Below, in pieces: positions 35,184 to 43,472 of a DNA stretch of 64,000 nucleotides. A program made the translations under genes and the position numbers. How positions within the stretch are numbered: position 1 is the first letter of the stretch; every line of letters begins with the position of its first letter. The stretch is from Wagnerdoeblera intermedia. GTDB taxonomy: Bacteria > Pseudomonadota > Alphaproteobacteria > Rhodobacterales > Rhodobacteraceae. Below the pieces are notes generated by a model. That model made no database searches. It was not told the DNA's origin and saw only the letters and a list, made by a program, of their open reading frames with translations. The stretch lies in NCBI RefSeq assembly GCF_042647465.1, contig NZ_JBHRVN010000008.1; one strand, 5' to 3'.

Positions 35184-35864
35184 ATGACGCGCCCCTGGGA
35201 TGGTATCATCAGCGAAGAAGATCTTCGCGCCTATGACGCAGCCGGTTTCGGCCGCCCGACGGGCTTGGGCAAACGCCCCGCCCTGGTGATTATCGACGTG
35301 CAGTATCGCACCACCGGCACCAAACCGGCCCCCTTCTTTGACGCGATTGAGGAGTTCAAAACCTCCTGCGGTCAGGTGGCCTGGGATGCCATGGCCAATA
35401 TCGAAAAGCTGCTGGCGGTGTTCCGCGCCAAAGGCTGGCCGGTGCTTTATCCCTATGTTGCCCCGAAGCAATCCTTTGACACCGGCCGCCTTGGCGACAA
35501 GGTGCCCGCCCTTCTGGGTGTGGCCGCAAAGGGCTATGAGTTCCCGCCGCAGATCGCCCCGAAAGACGGCGATATCCTGCTGCCGAAAAAGCACCCTTCG
35601 GCCTTCTTCGGCACGCCCCTTGCCAGCTATCTGATTGATCTCGGCGTTGACAGCCTTGTGGTGGTCGGCTGCTCGACCTCGGGCTGTGTGCGCGGCTCGG
35701 TGGTGGACGGCTTTGCCTATAACTTCCGCTGCACCGTGCCGCAGGACGCCTGCTACGACCGCTCCTATACCTCGCATGCGGTCAACCTCTTTGACATGGC
35801 TTACAAATATGCCGATGTGGCGCCGACGGATGACGTCATCGCCGCGCTGGCAAAAATCGCCTGA
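35184..35864 (+). CDS. Isochorismatase-family amidase (maleamate / N-carbamoylsarcosine amidohydrolase-like)
   Basis: A 226-residue cysteine hydrolase. The triad is visible: Asp38 in VIIDVQ, a lysine at 135/136 in LLPKKHPSAFFG, and Cys168 in GCSTSGCVRG, where the family has the cis-peptide before the nucleophile. The N-terminal extension (TRPWDGIISEEDLRAYDAAGFG) is typical of N-carbamoylsarcosine and maleamate amidohydrolases, not of nicotinamidase. It hydrolyses a linear amide or ureide to acid plus ammonia. It is 17 bases after the lyase, with GGGAGAG before the ATG. Maleamate, succinamate or an N-carbamoyl amino acid are all possible. Confidence 0.85.
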   Translation: MTRPWDGIISEEDLRAYDAAGFGRPTGLGKRPALVIIDVQYRTTGTKPAPFFDAIEEFKTSCGQVAWDAMANIEKLLAVFRAKGWPVLYPYVAPKQSFDTGRLGDKVPALLGVAAKGYEFPPQIAPKDGDILLPKKHPSAFFGTPLASYLIDLGVDSLVVVGCSTSGCVRGSVVDGFAYNFRCTVPQDACYDRSYTSHAVNLFDMAYKYADVAPTDDVIAALAKIA

Positions 35865-35891
35865 TCTCTGCCGGAAGAACTGGACTATATA

Positions 35892-37256
35892 ATGAGCGAC
35901 GAACTTGACGTTCTGATCATCGGCGCAGGCGCCTGCGGGCTTTGCGCCGCCATTCAGGCCCATGACAAAGGCCTGTCGGTGGCGATCCTTGAGAAAAACG
36001 ACCGCCCCGGCGGCAACTCGGCCCTCTCGACCGGCTCGGTTCCGGCAGCGGGCTCGCGCTTCCAGAAAGAGGCCGGGATTGAGGATGATCCCGAGACCTA
36101 TTTCCGCGATCTGATGGGCATTGCCGGTGAAACCGAGGCTGAGGGCCTGGTGCGCCGCATGACCCAAGTTTCGGCGGAAACCGTGGAATGGCTGATCGAC
36201 GAGGTCGGCTGCCGGATGGAGCTGGTCACCGCCTATAAGCACATCGGCCATTCCACCAACCGTCTGCATGCGCCGAAATCGCGCCGCGGTCAGGACTTTG
36301 TCGATGATCTGCTGGCAGCGGTCGAAAAGCGCGACATTCCGCTGGCCGTGGGCAACTCGGCCCGCAGCCTGATCGTCGAAAACGGCCGCGTCTGCGGCGC
36401 GATGATCGACACCGGCGATGGAGAGCTGGTCGAGATGCGTGCGCGGGCAGTGATCCTCGCCTCGAACGGCTTTGGCAACAACCGCGAGCTGGTCGCGCGT
36501 TATATCCCCGAGATCGCTGGGGCGCAGTATTTCGGCGCACTCGGCTCGGACGGTGAGGCGATGATCTGGGGCGAGGAACTCGACGCGCAGTTCCTGAATA
36601 TGAACGCCTATCAGGGCTATGCAGCCGTGGCCGATCCGCATGGCTCGATCCTCAGCTGGACCACCATCGAAAAAGGCGGCGTGCTGCTGGATAAAAACGG
36701 CAACCGCTTTGGCGATGAATCGCTGGGCTACTCGGGTTATGCCCGCCATGTGCTTGAGCAGGGCGAACATTCCTGGGCGATCTTCGATCAGCGCATCTTC
36801 GAGATCGCGATGCAGGAAGAGGAATTCGCCGAGCTTTGGGAGCATAAGGGCCTGAAAAAAGGCGATACCGTCGCCGAAGTGGCCGCCGCGCAGGGCATTG
36901 ATGGTGCCGCCGCAGAAGCCGCCGTTGCCGCTTACAACGCCGCCGCGAGCGCGGGTGAAGGCGATGCCTTTGGCCGTAAAAACTTCGGCATGGCGCCGCT
37001 GCAAGCCCCCTTCTACTCCTGCCGCACGCTTCCGGCGCTTTTCCACACCCAGGGTGGCCTGGCCGTGGATGATAACGCCCGCGTGCTGCGCAAAGACGGC
37101 ACCGCGATCCCGGGTCTCTACGCAGGCGGCGGTGCCGCAGCCGGGGTCTCGGGCGCGAAAGGTGCGCTTGGCTATGCCTCGGGCAATGGTCTTCTGACTG
37201 CGACCGCCCTTGGCCGTCTCGCAGCCCTCGCCGCTGCCCGCGATCTGGAGGCTTAA
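35892..37256 (+). CDS. FAD-dependent fumarate-reductase-like flavoprotein
   Basis: A 454-residue flavoprotein of the FAD_binding_2 family. The dinucleotide fold is LIIGAGACGLCAAIQAHDKGLSVAILEKNDRPGGNSALSTG (residues about 6-46). The capping domain is in the middle, and the C-terminal active-site region is FHTQGGLAVDDNARVLRKDGTAIPGLYAGGGAAAGVSGAKGALGYASGNGLLTATALGR. The HTQGG histidine corresponds to the substrate histidine of fumarate reductases and of TcuA. It probably reduces or oxidises a C=C bond next to a carboxylate. No signal peptide or heme domain is present, so it is cytoplasmic. It sits 27 bases after the amidase. Confidence 0.87.
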   Translation: MSDELDVLIIGAGACGLCAAIQAHDKGLSVAILEKNDRPGGNSALSTGSVPAAGSRFQKEAGIEDDPETYFRDLMGIAGETEAEGLVRRMTQVSAETVEWLIDEVGCRMELVTAYKHIGHSTNRLHAPKSRRGQDFVDDLLAAVEKRDIPLAVGNSARSLIVENGRVCGAMIDTGDGELVEMRARAVILASNGFGNNRELVARYIPEIAGAQYFGALGSDGEAMIWGEELDAQFLNMNAYQGYAAVADPHGSILSWTTIEKGGVLLDKNGNRFGDESLGYSGYARHVLEQGEHSWAIFDQRIFEIAMQEEEFAELWEHKGLKKGDTVAEVAAAQGIDGAAAEAAVAAYNAAASAGEGDAFGRKNFGMAPLQAPFYSCRTLPALFHTQGGLAVDDNARVLRKDGTAIPGLYAGGGAAAGVSGAKGALGYASGNGLLTATALGRLAALAAARDLEA

Positions 37257-37259
37257 GAC

Positions 37260-38633
37260 ATGGCCCTTACCGCCCTGGTCATTGCCCGTCTTCGCGCTCT
37301 GGGTGATCTGCCCGGGGCGGTAAGTGACACGGCCCTTCGCCATTTCACCGATGCGGTGGGCGTGGGGCATGGGGCCGCCGGCTCAGAAGCCGGCGCCCAT
37401 TGGCGGCGCTATGCGGCTGCACAGACGGGGCGGGGACCGGCTTCAGTCTTCGGCCTGTCCCATGGTCTGCCGCCTGAGACAGCGGCGCTGATCAACGGCG
37501 GGCTGATCCACAGCCTTGAATATGACGACACGCACACCGGCTCGATCGTGCATGGCTCCTGCGTTCTGGCGGCGGCGGCGCTTGCCGCAGGCGAGGCCAA
37601 CGGCCGCTCAGGGGCGGAAGTTCTGCGCGCCTATACGCTTTGGTATGAGGTGTTTATCCGCATGGGTCTGGCGGCTGCGGGCGGTTTCCAGAACCGCGGC
37701 TTTCAGCTGACCTCCATCGGTGGCGCGCTTTGCGCGGCAGGGATCGCGGCGGATCTGAAGGGGCTGGATGCGCAGCAGACGGAAGCCGCGATCGGCATCG
37801 CGCTGAGCCAGGCCTCAGGCGTCTTTGAGTTTCTGACCAATGGCTCGACCGTCAAATCCATGCACCCCGGCTGGGCTGCCCATGCGGGTCTTGTCGCCGC
37901 AGATCTCGCACAGGCCGGAATGACGGGGCCTGCGACCGCGCTTGAGGGGCGCTTTGGTCTTTTCCGCCAGTTCGCCGGGGACGCGGAGGCCCCCGCCCGC
38001 TTTGAGGCGATGATCGCCGATCTGGGTGAGGTCTGGCACCTGCAGGATGCCGCCTATAAATTCTACCCCTGCTGCCATTATCTGCACCCCTTCGTCGAAG
38101 CGGCCTCGCTGATGATGCGCGATGGCATCCGCGCAGAAGACGTTGAGAGCTTCCACTGCTTCGCGCCGCAGGGCACCGCCGGGATCGTGGCGGAACCCTG
38201 GGCGGAGAAAGTGACGGCTTCGGGCCATAAAGCCCGCTGGTCTCTGCCCGTTACCGTGGCGATGCAGCTTGTCGATGGTCGGGTGGATCTTGGCAGTTTT
38301 GAAGGCCCGCTCTCAGAGGGCGTGGCCGATCTTGCTGCACGTTCAACCTGGTCTCCCCTTGAGGGCAGCGCCTTCCCGCAGCGCTTTGACGCGAAACTCC
38401 GGCTGACGCTGAAAGATGGCCGCGTGGTTGAGCGCCATATCGCGGATGTCTACGGCAATGGCTCACGCCCACCCGCGCAGAGCGATCTGGATGGCAAGTT
38501 CACCGCGAACATTGCCCGCCTTGCCCCCGATGCGGATGCACACCCCCTTCTGAGCGCGCTGGCCGCGCTTCCCCAGGCCCCCGATTGCTGCGCCGTGAGT
38601 GCGGCTTTGCGCCAGATTTCCGCGCAGGAGTAA
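37260..38633 (+). CDS. MmgE/PrpD family protein (1)
   Basis: A 457-residue MmgE/PrpD protein, starting three bases after the flavoprotein stop. Typical parts are the helical opening with HFTDAVGVGHGAAG, the conserved GGLIHSLEYDDTHTGSIVHGSCVLAAAALAAGEANG, NGSTVKSMHPGWAAHAGLVAADLAQAGMTGP and FYPCCHYLHPFVEAA. The family includes 2-methylcitrate dehydratase, cis-aconitate decarboxylase and iminodisuccinate epimerase. Here it may dehydrate or isomerise a di- or tricarboxylate before the ICL-type lyase. It is only a distant relative of the second PrpD protein at 46446. Confidence 0.87.
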   Translation: MALTALVIARLRALGDLPGAVSDTALRHFTDAVGVGHGAAGSEAGAHWRRYAAAQTGRGPASVFGLSHGLPPETAALINGGLIHSLEYDDTHTGSIVHGSCVLAAAALAAGEANGRSGAEVLRAYTLWYEVFIRMGLAAAGGFQNRGFQLTSIGGALCAAGIAADLKGLDAQQTEAAIGIALSQASGVFEFLTNGSTVKSMHPGWAAHAGLVAADLAQAGMTGPATALEGRFGLFRQFAGDAEAPARFEAMIADLGEVWHLQDAAYKFYPCCHYLHPFVEAASLMMRDGIRAEDVESFHCFAPQGTAGIVAEPWAEKVTASGHKARWSLPVTVAMQLVDGRVDLGSFEGPLSEGVADLAARSTWSPLEGSAFPQRFDAKLRLTLKDGRVVERHIADVYGNGSRPPAQSDLDGKFTANIARLAPDADAHPLLSALAALPQAPDCCAVSAALRQISAQE

Positions 38634-38637
38634 AACC

Positions 38638-40035
38638 ATGTCCGCATTTGACCTCATCATCCGCGGCGCTGAGGCCGTGCTTCCCGGCACCGGCCGCACC
38701 GCCTGCGACATCGCCGTGAAAGACGGCAAAATCGCTGCCATCCTGGCACCTGGCGCAGCGGCCGATGCCGAAAAAACCCTCGATGCCTCGGGCCTTGTGG
38801 CGCTGCCGGGCGTGATTGATGCCCACCTGCATCTGGGCCACGGCAAAGACATCTCGCGCCCGCGCGAGCCGCGCGATGCCGATGTGGAAACCGCCTCTGC
38901 TGCCATTGGCGGGGTGACCACCATGGTGCCCTATCTCATGGCCTCGGAAAAACACTCCGAGATCTTTGAGGGCGTGCGTCAGGTGACCGAAGCCGGCGCG
39001 CGCATCGACTTTGGCTATCACTTCATCATCTCGACCGAAGAGCAGCTTTCAGAAGTCCCCGCCTATATCACCGAATATGGCGCGCCGACCCTGAAGATCT
39101 TCATGAACAACCGCGGCGGTGAGGGCAAACGCCTCGGCCTGCCCGATATCGATGACGGCTTCTTCTTTCGCCTGGCCGAACTCGCCGGACAACACGGCGG
39201 CATGGTGGCCCCGCACCCCGAAAACATCGAAGTCGCCTGGGTGCTGCGCGACCGTGCGATGAAGGCCGACCCTGAGGGTAAGGGCGGCCTTGCCTCCTGG
39301 GATGCCTCGCGCCCGGATTTTGTCGAAGGCGAAGCCGTGCAGCGCTCGTCTTATCTCGCCAATGTGGCCGGATCGCCGCTTTATGTGGTCCATACCTCCT
39401 CAGCCGCTGCGCTTGAGGCGGGTCTGGCGCGGCGCAGGGCGGGCGATGAGATCTTCTTTGAAACCTGCCCGCATTATCTGACCCATGACGTGACCGATCC
39501 GATCGGCGCGGTGGGCAAGATCAACCCGCCGCTGCGGTCGCGCAAAGACTGTGACCGCCTGTGGCAGGGCGTGGCCAATGGGGAGATCGACACCATCGCG
39601 ACCGACCACGTTCACCGCGATATCTCCAGCAAAGACAATGGCATCTGGGCCGCATCCCCCGGCTGCCCCGGCATGGAGACCCTGCTGCCGGTCATGCTGA
39701 CCGAAGGCTACCACGCCCGCGGCATCCCGCTGGAGCGGCTGGTTGAGGTGCTCTCGGAAAATCCGGCGCATCTGATGGGGCTGACCTCCAAGGGCGCGCT
39801 GGCCGTGGGGCTTGATGCCGATATCGTGCTGGTCGATCTGGAGCGCGAATGGCAGCTGACCCGCGACAAGGTTGTCTCTTCGGCAGGCTATTCGATCTAT
39901 GAGGGCAAGACCTTTAAGGGCGCGATTGAGCATACGCTGGTGCGCGGCCGCGCCGTCGTCAGCGGCGGTGCACTGGTCGATGACGCCGTGGGCCATGGCC
40001 GCTATCAGCACCGCAAACTGAAAGGCCGCGGCTGA
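38638..40035 (+). CDS. Dihydroorotase/dihydropyrimidinase-like cyclic amidohydrolase
   Basis: A 465-residue amidohydrolase. The first metal motif is VIDAHLHLGHGKD (HxH, residues about 59-67). The central part PTLKIFMNNRGGEG holds the lysine expected to be carboxylated (TLKIFM). Later metal ligands are VAPHPENIEVAW, YVVHTSS and TIATDHVHRD. ATG at 38638 follows GCAGGAG. Relatives hydrolyse cyclic amides such as dihydropyrimidines, hydantoins, allantoin or tetrahydro-6-oxonicotinate (enamidase). In this operon it is a candidate ring-opening enzyme. Confidence 0.87.
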   Translation: MSAFDLIIRGAEAVLPGTGRTACDIAVKDGKIAAILAPGAAADAEKTLDASGLVALPGVIDAHLHLGHGKDISRPREPRDADVETASAAIGGVTTMVPYLMASEKHSEIFEGVRQVTEAGARIDFGYHFIISTEEQLSEVPAYITEYGAPTLKIFMNNRGGEGKRLGLPDIDDGFFFRLAELAGQHGGMVAPHPENIEVAWVLRDRAMKADPEGKGGLASWDASRPDFVEGEAVQRSSYLANVAGSPLYVVHTSSAAALEAGLARRRAGDEIFFETCPHYLTHDVTDPIGAVGKINPPLRSRKDCDRLWQGVANGEIDTIATDHVHRDISSKDNGIWAASPGCPGMETLLPVMLTEGYHARGIPLERLVEVLSENPAHLMGLTSKGALAVGLDADIVLVDLEREWQLTRDKVVSSAGYSIYEGKTFKGAIEHTLVRGRAVVSGGALVDDAVGHGRYQHRKLKGRG

Positions 40036-40036
40036 G

Positions 40037-41035
40037 ATGACCACCCTGCCCCTGATCGGGCTGATCGGAGCGGGGGGGACCATCTCCTCGCTTGCGACCG
40101 ATCCCCGAGACTACATGGATTACCCTGAGACCGGGCGGAAACTCTCGGTCCATGAGGTGCTTGAAGAACTCCCGCAACTGCGGGAGTTTGCTGCGTTAAA
40201 GCCGCTGGCTTTCCGCTCGGTCGGCTCCAGCGCCATGGGGCCGGAAGACTGGCTGCGGCTTCATGCAACCATCACCGCGGCCATCACTGAAAGCCCTGAG
40301 ATTGCAGGCTTCGTGATCCTGCACGGCACCGCGACGCTGGAGGAAACGGCCTATTTCCTGTCGCTGACCCTGCCTACAGATCGCCCCGTTGTGGTCGTCG
40401 GTGCGCAAAGGCCGCTCAACACGCTGTCGTCGGATGCGCCTGCCAATGCGATCAACGCATTGCGCACCGCCGCCTCGCCTGAGGCGCGGGGGCGCGGGGT
40501 TTTGGTGGTTCTCAATGATGAGATCCACAGCGCCCGCGATGTCACCAAAGGCTCGACCTTCCGGCTCGATGCCTTTCACTCGCCCGCTCATGGGCCGATC
40601 GGGGTCTGCGATCCCGACCGCCTGGTGTTCTATGCGCCCGCCCTGCCGCGTAACGCCGGTCCCGCCTTTGATCTGAGCGGCGTGACCGCCCTTCCCCGCG
40701 TCGACATTTTCCATGCCTATGCGGGAAATGATGGCGTGATGGTGCGTGCCTGCCTTGCTGCCGGGGCCGAAGGGCTCGTCTCAGCAGGCTTTGCCCCGGG
40801 CATGCCCCCGCCGCTGGAGCGCGAAGCGCTGGCGGAGGCCGCCCGCGGAGGCGTGCCCGTGGTTCAGGCCAGCCGGGTCGGCGCGGGCCGGGTCGCGCGG
40901 CGCGGCTGGCTGACGCGCGAGCGTTGGATCGCCTCGGGCGATCTGAGCCCGGTGAAGGCCCGCATCCTTCTGATGCTGGCCCTGCGCCAGAGCCGTGATC
41001 CTGACGAGTTGCAGCGGATTTTTGACCGCCACTGA
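40037..41035 (+). CDS. Asparaginase/glutaminase family protein lacking the catalytic Asp
   Basis: A 332-residue type I/II bacterial asparaginase fold. The first catalytic threonine is T15 in GAGGTISS. The second motif, normally HGTDT(L/M)EET, reads H96-G-T98-A99-T-L-E-E-T, so the Asp of the Thr-Asp-Lys triad is Ala (codon GCG at 40331-40333). The lysine K171 in VTKGSTFRLDAF is kept. The C-terminal segments VDIFHAYAGNDGVMVRACLAAGAEGLVSAGFAPGMPP and GVPVVQASRVGAGRV are normal. The protein may act on a different amide, work at reduced rate, or be non-catalytic. It starts one base after the hydrolase upstream. Confidence 0.88.
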   Translation: MTTLPLIGLIGAGGTISSLATDPRDYMDYPETGRKLSVHEVLEELPQLREFAALKPLAFRSVGSSAMGPEDWLRLHATITAAITESPEIAGFVILHGTATLEETAYFLSLTLPTDRPVVVVGAQRPLNTLSSDAPANAINALRTAASPEARGRGVLVVLNDEIHSARDVTKGSTFRLDAFHSPAHGPIGVCDPDRLVFYAPALPRNAGPAFDLSGVTALPRVDIFHAYAGNDGVMVRACLAAGAEGLVSAGFAPGMPPPLEREALAEAARGGVPVVQASRVGAGRVARRGWLTRERWIASGDLSPVKARILLMLALRQSRDPDELQRIFDRH

Positions 41036-41056
41036 GAAGCTTCAGGGAGCCTTAAA

Positions 41057-41962
41057 ATGGAACTGCGCGAACATGGCCGCTACGACTGGTCACCGCTGCC
41101 CGAGCGGAAAACTTACGACTGGCCGGGCGGCAAAAAGCTGGCCTTCTGCATTGCCAATAACATTGAGATTTTCAGCTACCGCGATGGTCTGGGCAGCGAC
41201 AGTGCCACGCTGACAGCCCCGCAGACCCATCGCAACTACGCCTGGCGCGATTACGGCAACCGGGTGGGCCAGTGGTATCTCTTTGATCTGCTGGAGGAAT
41301 ACGGTCTGCCCTCGTCGCATAACATCAACTCACGGGTGCTGCGGGCCTATCCGCAGATCCGCGAGAAAATCCTGTCGCGCGGCGATGAGATCGTGGCCCA
41401 TGGCCGCTCCAACGGAGAGCGCCAGGATGTGCTGTCGGAAGAGGAAGAGCGCCGCCTGATCGAGGAGGCCACGGCTGAGATCATCGAGCTGACCGGAAAA
41501 CAGCCGAAAGGCTGGATGGGGCCTTACTTTGCGCAAAGCGAGGTGACCCTCGATCTGCTGCAGGAGGCGGGCTATGAATTCATGCTCGACTGGCCGCTCG
41601 ATGACCAGCCGGTCTGGATGCGCACCCGCAAGGGCCATATCCTTTCGGTGCCCTATTCAGTAGAGCTGAACGACAGCCCCTCGATGGTCTTTCGCCAGGA
41701 GGCTGCGGCCTCGTTTGAGCGCATGATTATCGATCAGTTTGATGAGCTTCTGCTGCAGTCACAAAAGCGCCCGCTGGTCTTTTCGCTCGTGACGCATAAC
41801 TTCATTCTGGGCCAGCCCTACCGGCTGCGCGCGCTGCGCCGCGCGCTTGATCACATCATGAAGCACCGCGATGATCTGTGGATCACCACCGTGGGGGGCG
41901 TGAACGATTACATCCGCTCGCTGCCCGAAGGCAGCCTGCCCGGTCAGCCCGGACAGGCCTGA
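41057..41962 (+). CDS. PuuE-like polysaccharide deacetylase fold; possible allantoinase or cyclic imidase
   Basis: A 301-residue NodB-fold protein. It matches the PuuE/cyclic-imide-hydrolase branch: CIANNIEIFSYRDGLGSD, the lid segment NYAWRDYGNRVGQWYLFDLLEEYGLPSSHNINSRVL, the metal motif region EIVAHGRSNGERQDVLSEEEER, KGWMGPYFAQSEVTLDLLQEAGYEFMLDWPLDDQPVWM and LVFSLVTHNFILGQPYRLRALRRAL. No signal peptide is present, so a cytoplasmic small-molecule role is more likely than sugar deacetylation. Imidases of this branch open succinimide-like rings to half-amides, which the amidase at 35184 could finish. AGGGAG precedes the start. It is the last gene of the cluster. Confidence 0.83.
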   Translation: MELREHGRYDWSPLPERKTYDWPGGKKLAFCIANNIEIFSYRDGLGSDSATLTAPQTHRNYAWRDYGNRVGQWYLFDLLEEYGLPSSHNINSRVLRAYPQIREKILSRGDEIVAHGRSNGERQDVLSEEEERRLIEEATAEIIELTGKQPKGWMGPYFAQSEVTLDLLQEAGYEFMLDWPLDDQPVWMRTRKGHILSVPYSVELNDSPSMVFRQEAAASFERMIIDQFDELLLQSQKRPLVFSLVTHNFILGQPYRLRALRRALDHIMKHRDDLWITTVGGVNDYIRSLPEGSLPGQPGQA

Positions 41963-41966
41963 CCCT

Positions 41967-43304
41967 TCAGCCGCGCGGCCGCGCTCTGAGCGCGATTGCG
42001 CGGCGGCGCCAGAGTTGGGGCGTGGCGCGGCAAAGATCTGCGCCCCCCTCACGGGCGAGGCCAAGGCCCGCGATCTCTTCGATCACGAAATGCGGCTCCA
42101 GAAGCGCCAGGAGTTTACGCGGGCGCAGCGGCGTCCAGGGCCCCTGCAGCGGCACCTGGCCTTTGCTTTCCACCTCAGCCCATTCTGCCCCGGCCCGGGA
42201 ACTGCGGTTGCGGACTGATAGCAGAAGCTGCCCCTCGGGCTTCAGCACCCGCGCTGCTTCCGCCAGCATGAGGGCAGGATCTGCCATATGCTCAAGGCTT
42301 TGCGGGATCAGAACCGCATCGAGACTGCGATCCTCGCAGGGCAAAAGCCCCTCCGGTGCCAGAAGCTCTCCCACCTCGCGGCTGATCCCCTCATGGCGCA
42401 GGCGATCTTTGATGAAGGTCAGGTTGTGGCGGTGCAACTCAGCCACCTGCAGGGCAGCATCCTCGGGCAGATGCCGCGCCAGCGCCGTGGTGCTGGTGCC
42501 GCCCCAGGCCAGAATTTCAACGACACTGGCTGACCGCGGCAGCGGCGCCAGCATCTGCAGCCAGGCCTGCGTCGCGGCGCCTTCGCGCCGGGAGGTATAG
42601 ACCCCCGCGAGAGGCGATTTCGCCCAGACGCTGTACGCGCGGTAATCGGCCAGCTGCGCCCAGGTCCAGTCTTTCGGGTCCCACTGCGCGAAGGGGTTTG
42701 ATGCCCGCGAGATCGCATGAAACGGATAGGCGGCTGCAGGTTTTGCGGGATAGATGCTCTCTTCGGCCCGCGCAAAACGGCCGTAAGACACCACATCCTG
42801 CAAAGCGCGGCGCGGCGGCTTGCGGGCGGGGCTGTCGGGGGCGGCCCGACCGATGGCAATCGCCCCCTGGTTTTCAAAAATCAGCGGCAGGCCCAGCATC
42901 TCGCGCACCTTCGCCGGATCGCCGGTGCCGGCATTCCAAACCGAGGCCCATCCCCGCAGATGGGCCGAGAGCATCAGATGATAGGCGGCCGCCGCAACCC
43001 CCTGGACCACCGAGAAATTGTCATGCGTCCAGCCCTTCTGAAAGCACAGATAGACGAGGGCCGCACAGTCGCGGAAATGCGGATTGCCCCCGGCCAGATC
43101 CGCGGCCCGCGCCAGATCTTCGGGCTGATCGAGGACCACGAAATGCCAGGCCTGCTGGTTACAGGAGGAGGGGGCTTCAAGCGCATCGCGCAGCATGGCA
43201 TTGAGGTCTTCACGGCTGATGCGCCCGGAGGTGAAAGAGCGGCAGGACATCCGCCCGGCCAGCAGATCGAGAGCGCCCGCGGGCGCGGCAGGAGTCGGCA
43301 TCAC
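41967..43304 (-). CDS. Nitroreductase-methyltransferase fusion protein
   Basis: A 445-residue two-domain protein. Residues 1 to about 195 are a nitroreductase-fold flavoprotein (LLAGRMSCRSFTSGRISREDLNAMLRDALEAPSSCNQQAWHFVVLD, GVAAAAYHLMLSAHLRGWASVWNAGTGDPAKVREMLGLPLIFENQGAIAIGRA). Residues from about 225 form a class I SAM methyltransferase of the Methyltransf_11 type (CEDRSLDAVLIPQSLEHMADPALMLAEAARVLKPEGQLLLSVRNRSS). Motif I is degenerate (VEILAWGGTST in place of VLDLGCGxG). The frame is open and unbroken through the linker, so this is a real fusion. It converges on the deacetylase four bases away and diverges from the TRAP operon. Function unknown. Confidence 0.82.
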   Translation of the reverse strand: MMPTPAAPAGALDLLAGRMSCRSFTSGRISREDLNAMLRDALEAPSSCNQQAWHFVVLDQPEDLARAADLAGGNPHFRDCAALVYLCFQKGWTHDNFSVVQGVAAAAYHLMLSAHLRGWASVWNAGTGDPAKVREMLGLPLIFENQGAIAIGRAAPDSPARKPPRRALQDVVSYGRFARAEESIYPAKPAAAYPFHAISRASNPFAQWDPKDWTWAQLADYRAYSVWAKSPLAGVYTSRREGAATQAWLQMLAPLPRSASVVEILAWGGTSTTALARHLPEDAALQVAELHRHNLTFIKDRLRHEGISREVGELLAPEGLLPCEDRSLDAVLIPQSLEHMADPALMLAEAARVLKPEGQLLLSVRNRSSRAGAEWAEVESKGQVPLQGPWTPLRPRKLLALLEPHFVIEEIAGLGLAREGGADLCRATPQLWRRRAIALRARPRG

Positions 43305-43373
43305 GAAATGACACTTTCTTCAGCAATTGCGGTTTCGGAGAATATTTTGCGCCTTTCGACGTCAGGGGCAGTA

Positions 43374-43412
43374 TTGACAGTTCACAACAACAAAGCAAAC
43401 TGTAAACAGTTT
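43374..43412 (+). promoter_or_regulatory. Palindromic operator and TTGACA box upstream of the TRAP operon
   Basis: A perfect 16-base palindrome, AAACTGT-AA-ACAGTTT, at 43397-43412. TTGACAGTT lies at 43374-43382, an inverted half-site that also resembles a -35 box. It is 60-100 bases before the dctP start at 43473. It is the palindromic relative of AACTGTTGACAGAT at 34219 and 51256 (11 of 14 positions). Confidence 0.62.
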
Positions 43413-43472
43413 TCTATGACTGTAACGATTGGCGCGACGTACTCTCCCTGCGCCCCAACAGAGAGTCACACC

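Noticed and set aside
35130..37370. A very long minus-strand open frame (746 codons) opposite the amidase and flavoprotein genes
   Set aside because: It is the antisense shadow of two well-supported genes; its composition (His/Arg/Gly-rich) matches no family and it has no start signals.
42717..43472. An upstream extension of the third DctP gene by about 250 codons
   Set aside because: The signal peptide starting at 43473 fixes the real start; the extension is antisense to the fusion gene and contains the operator.
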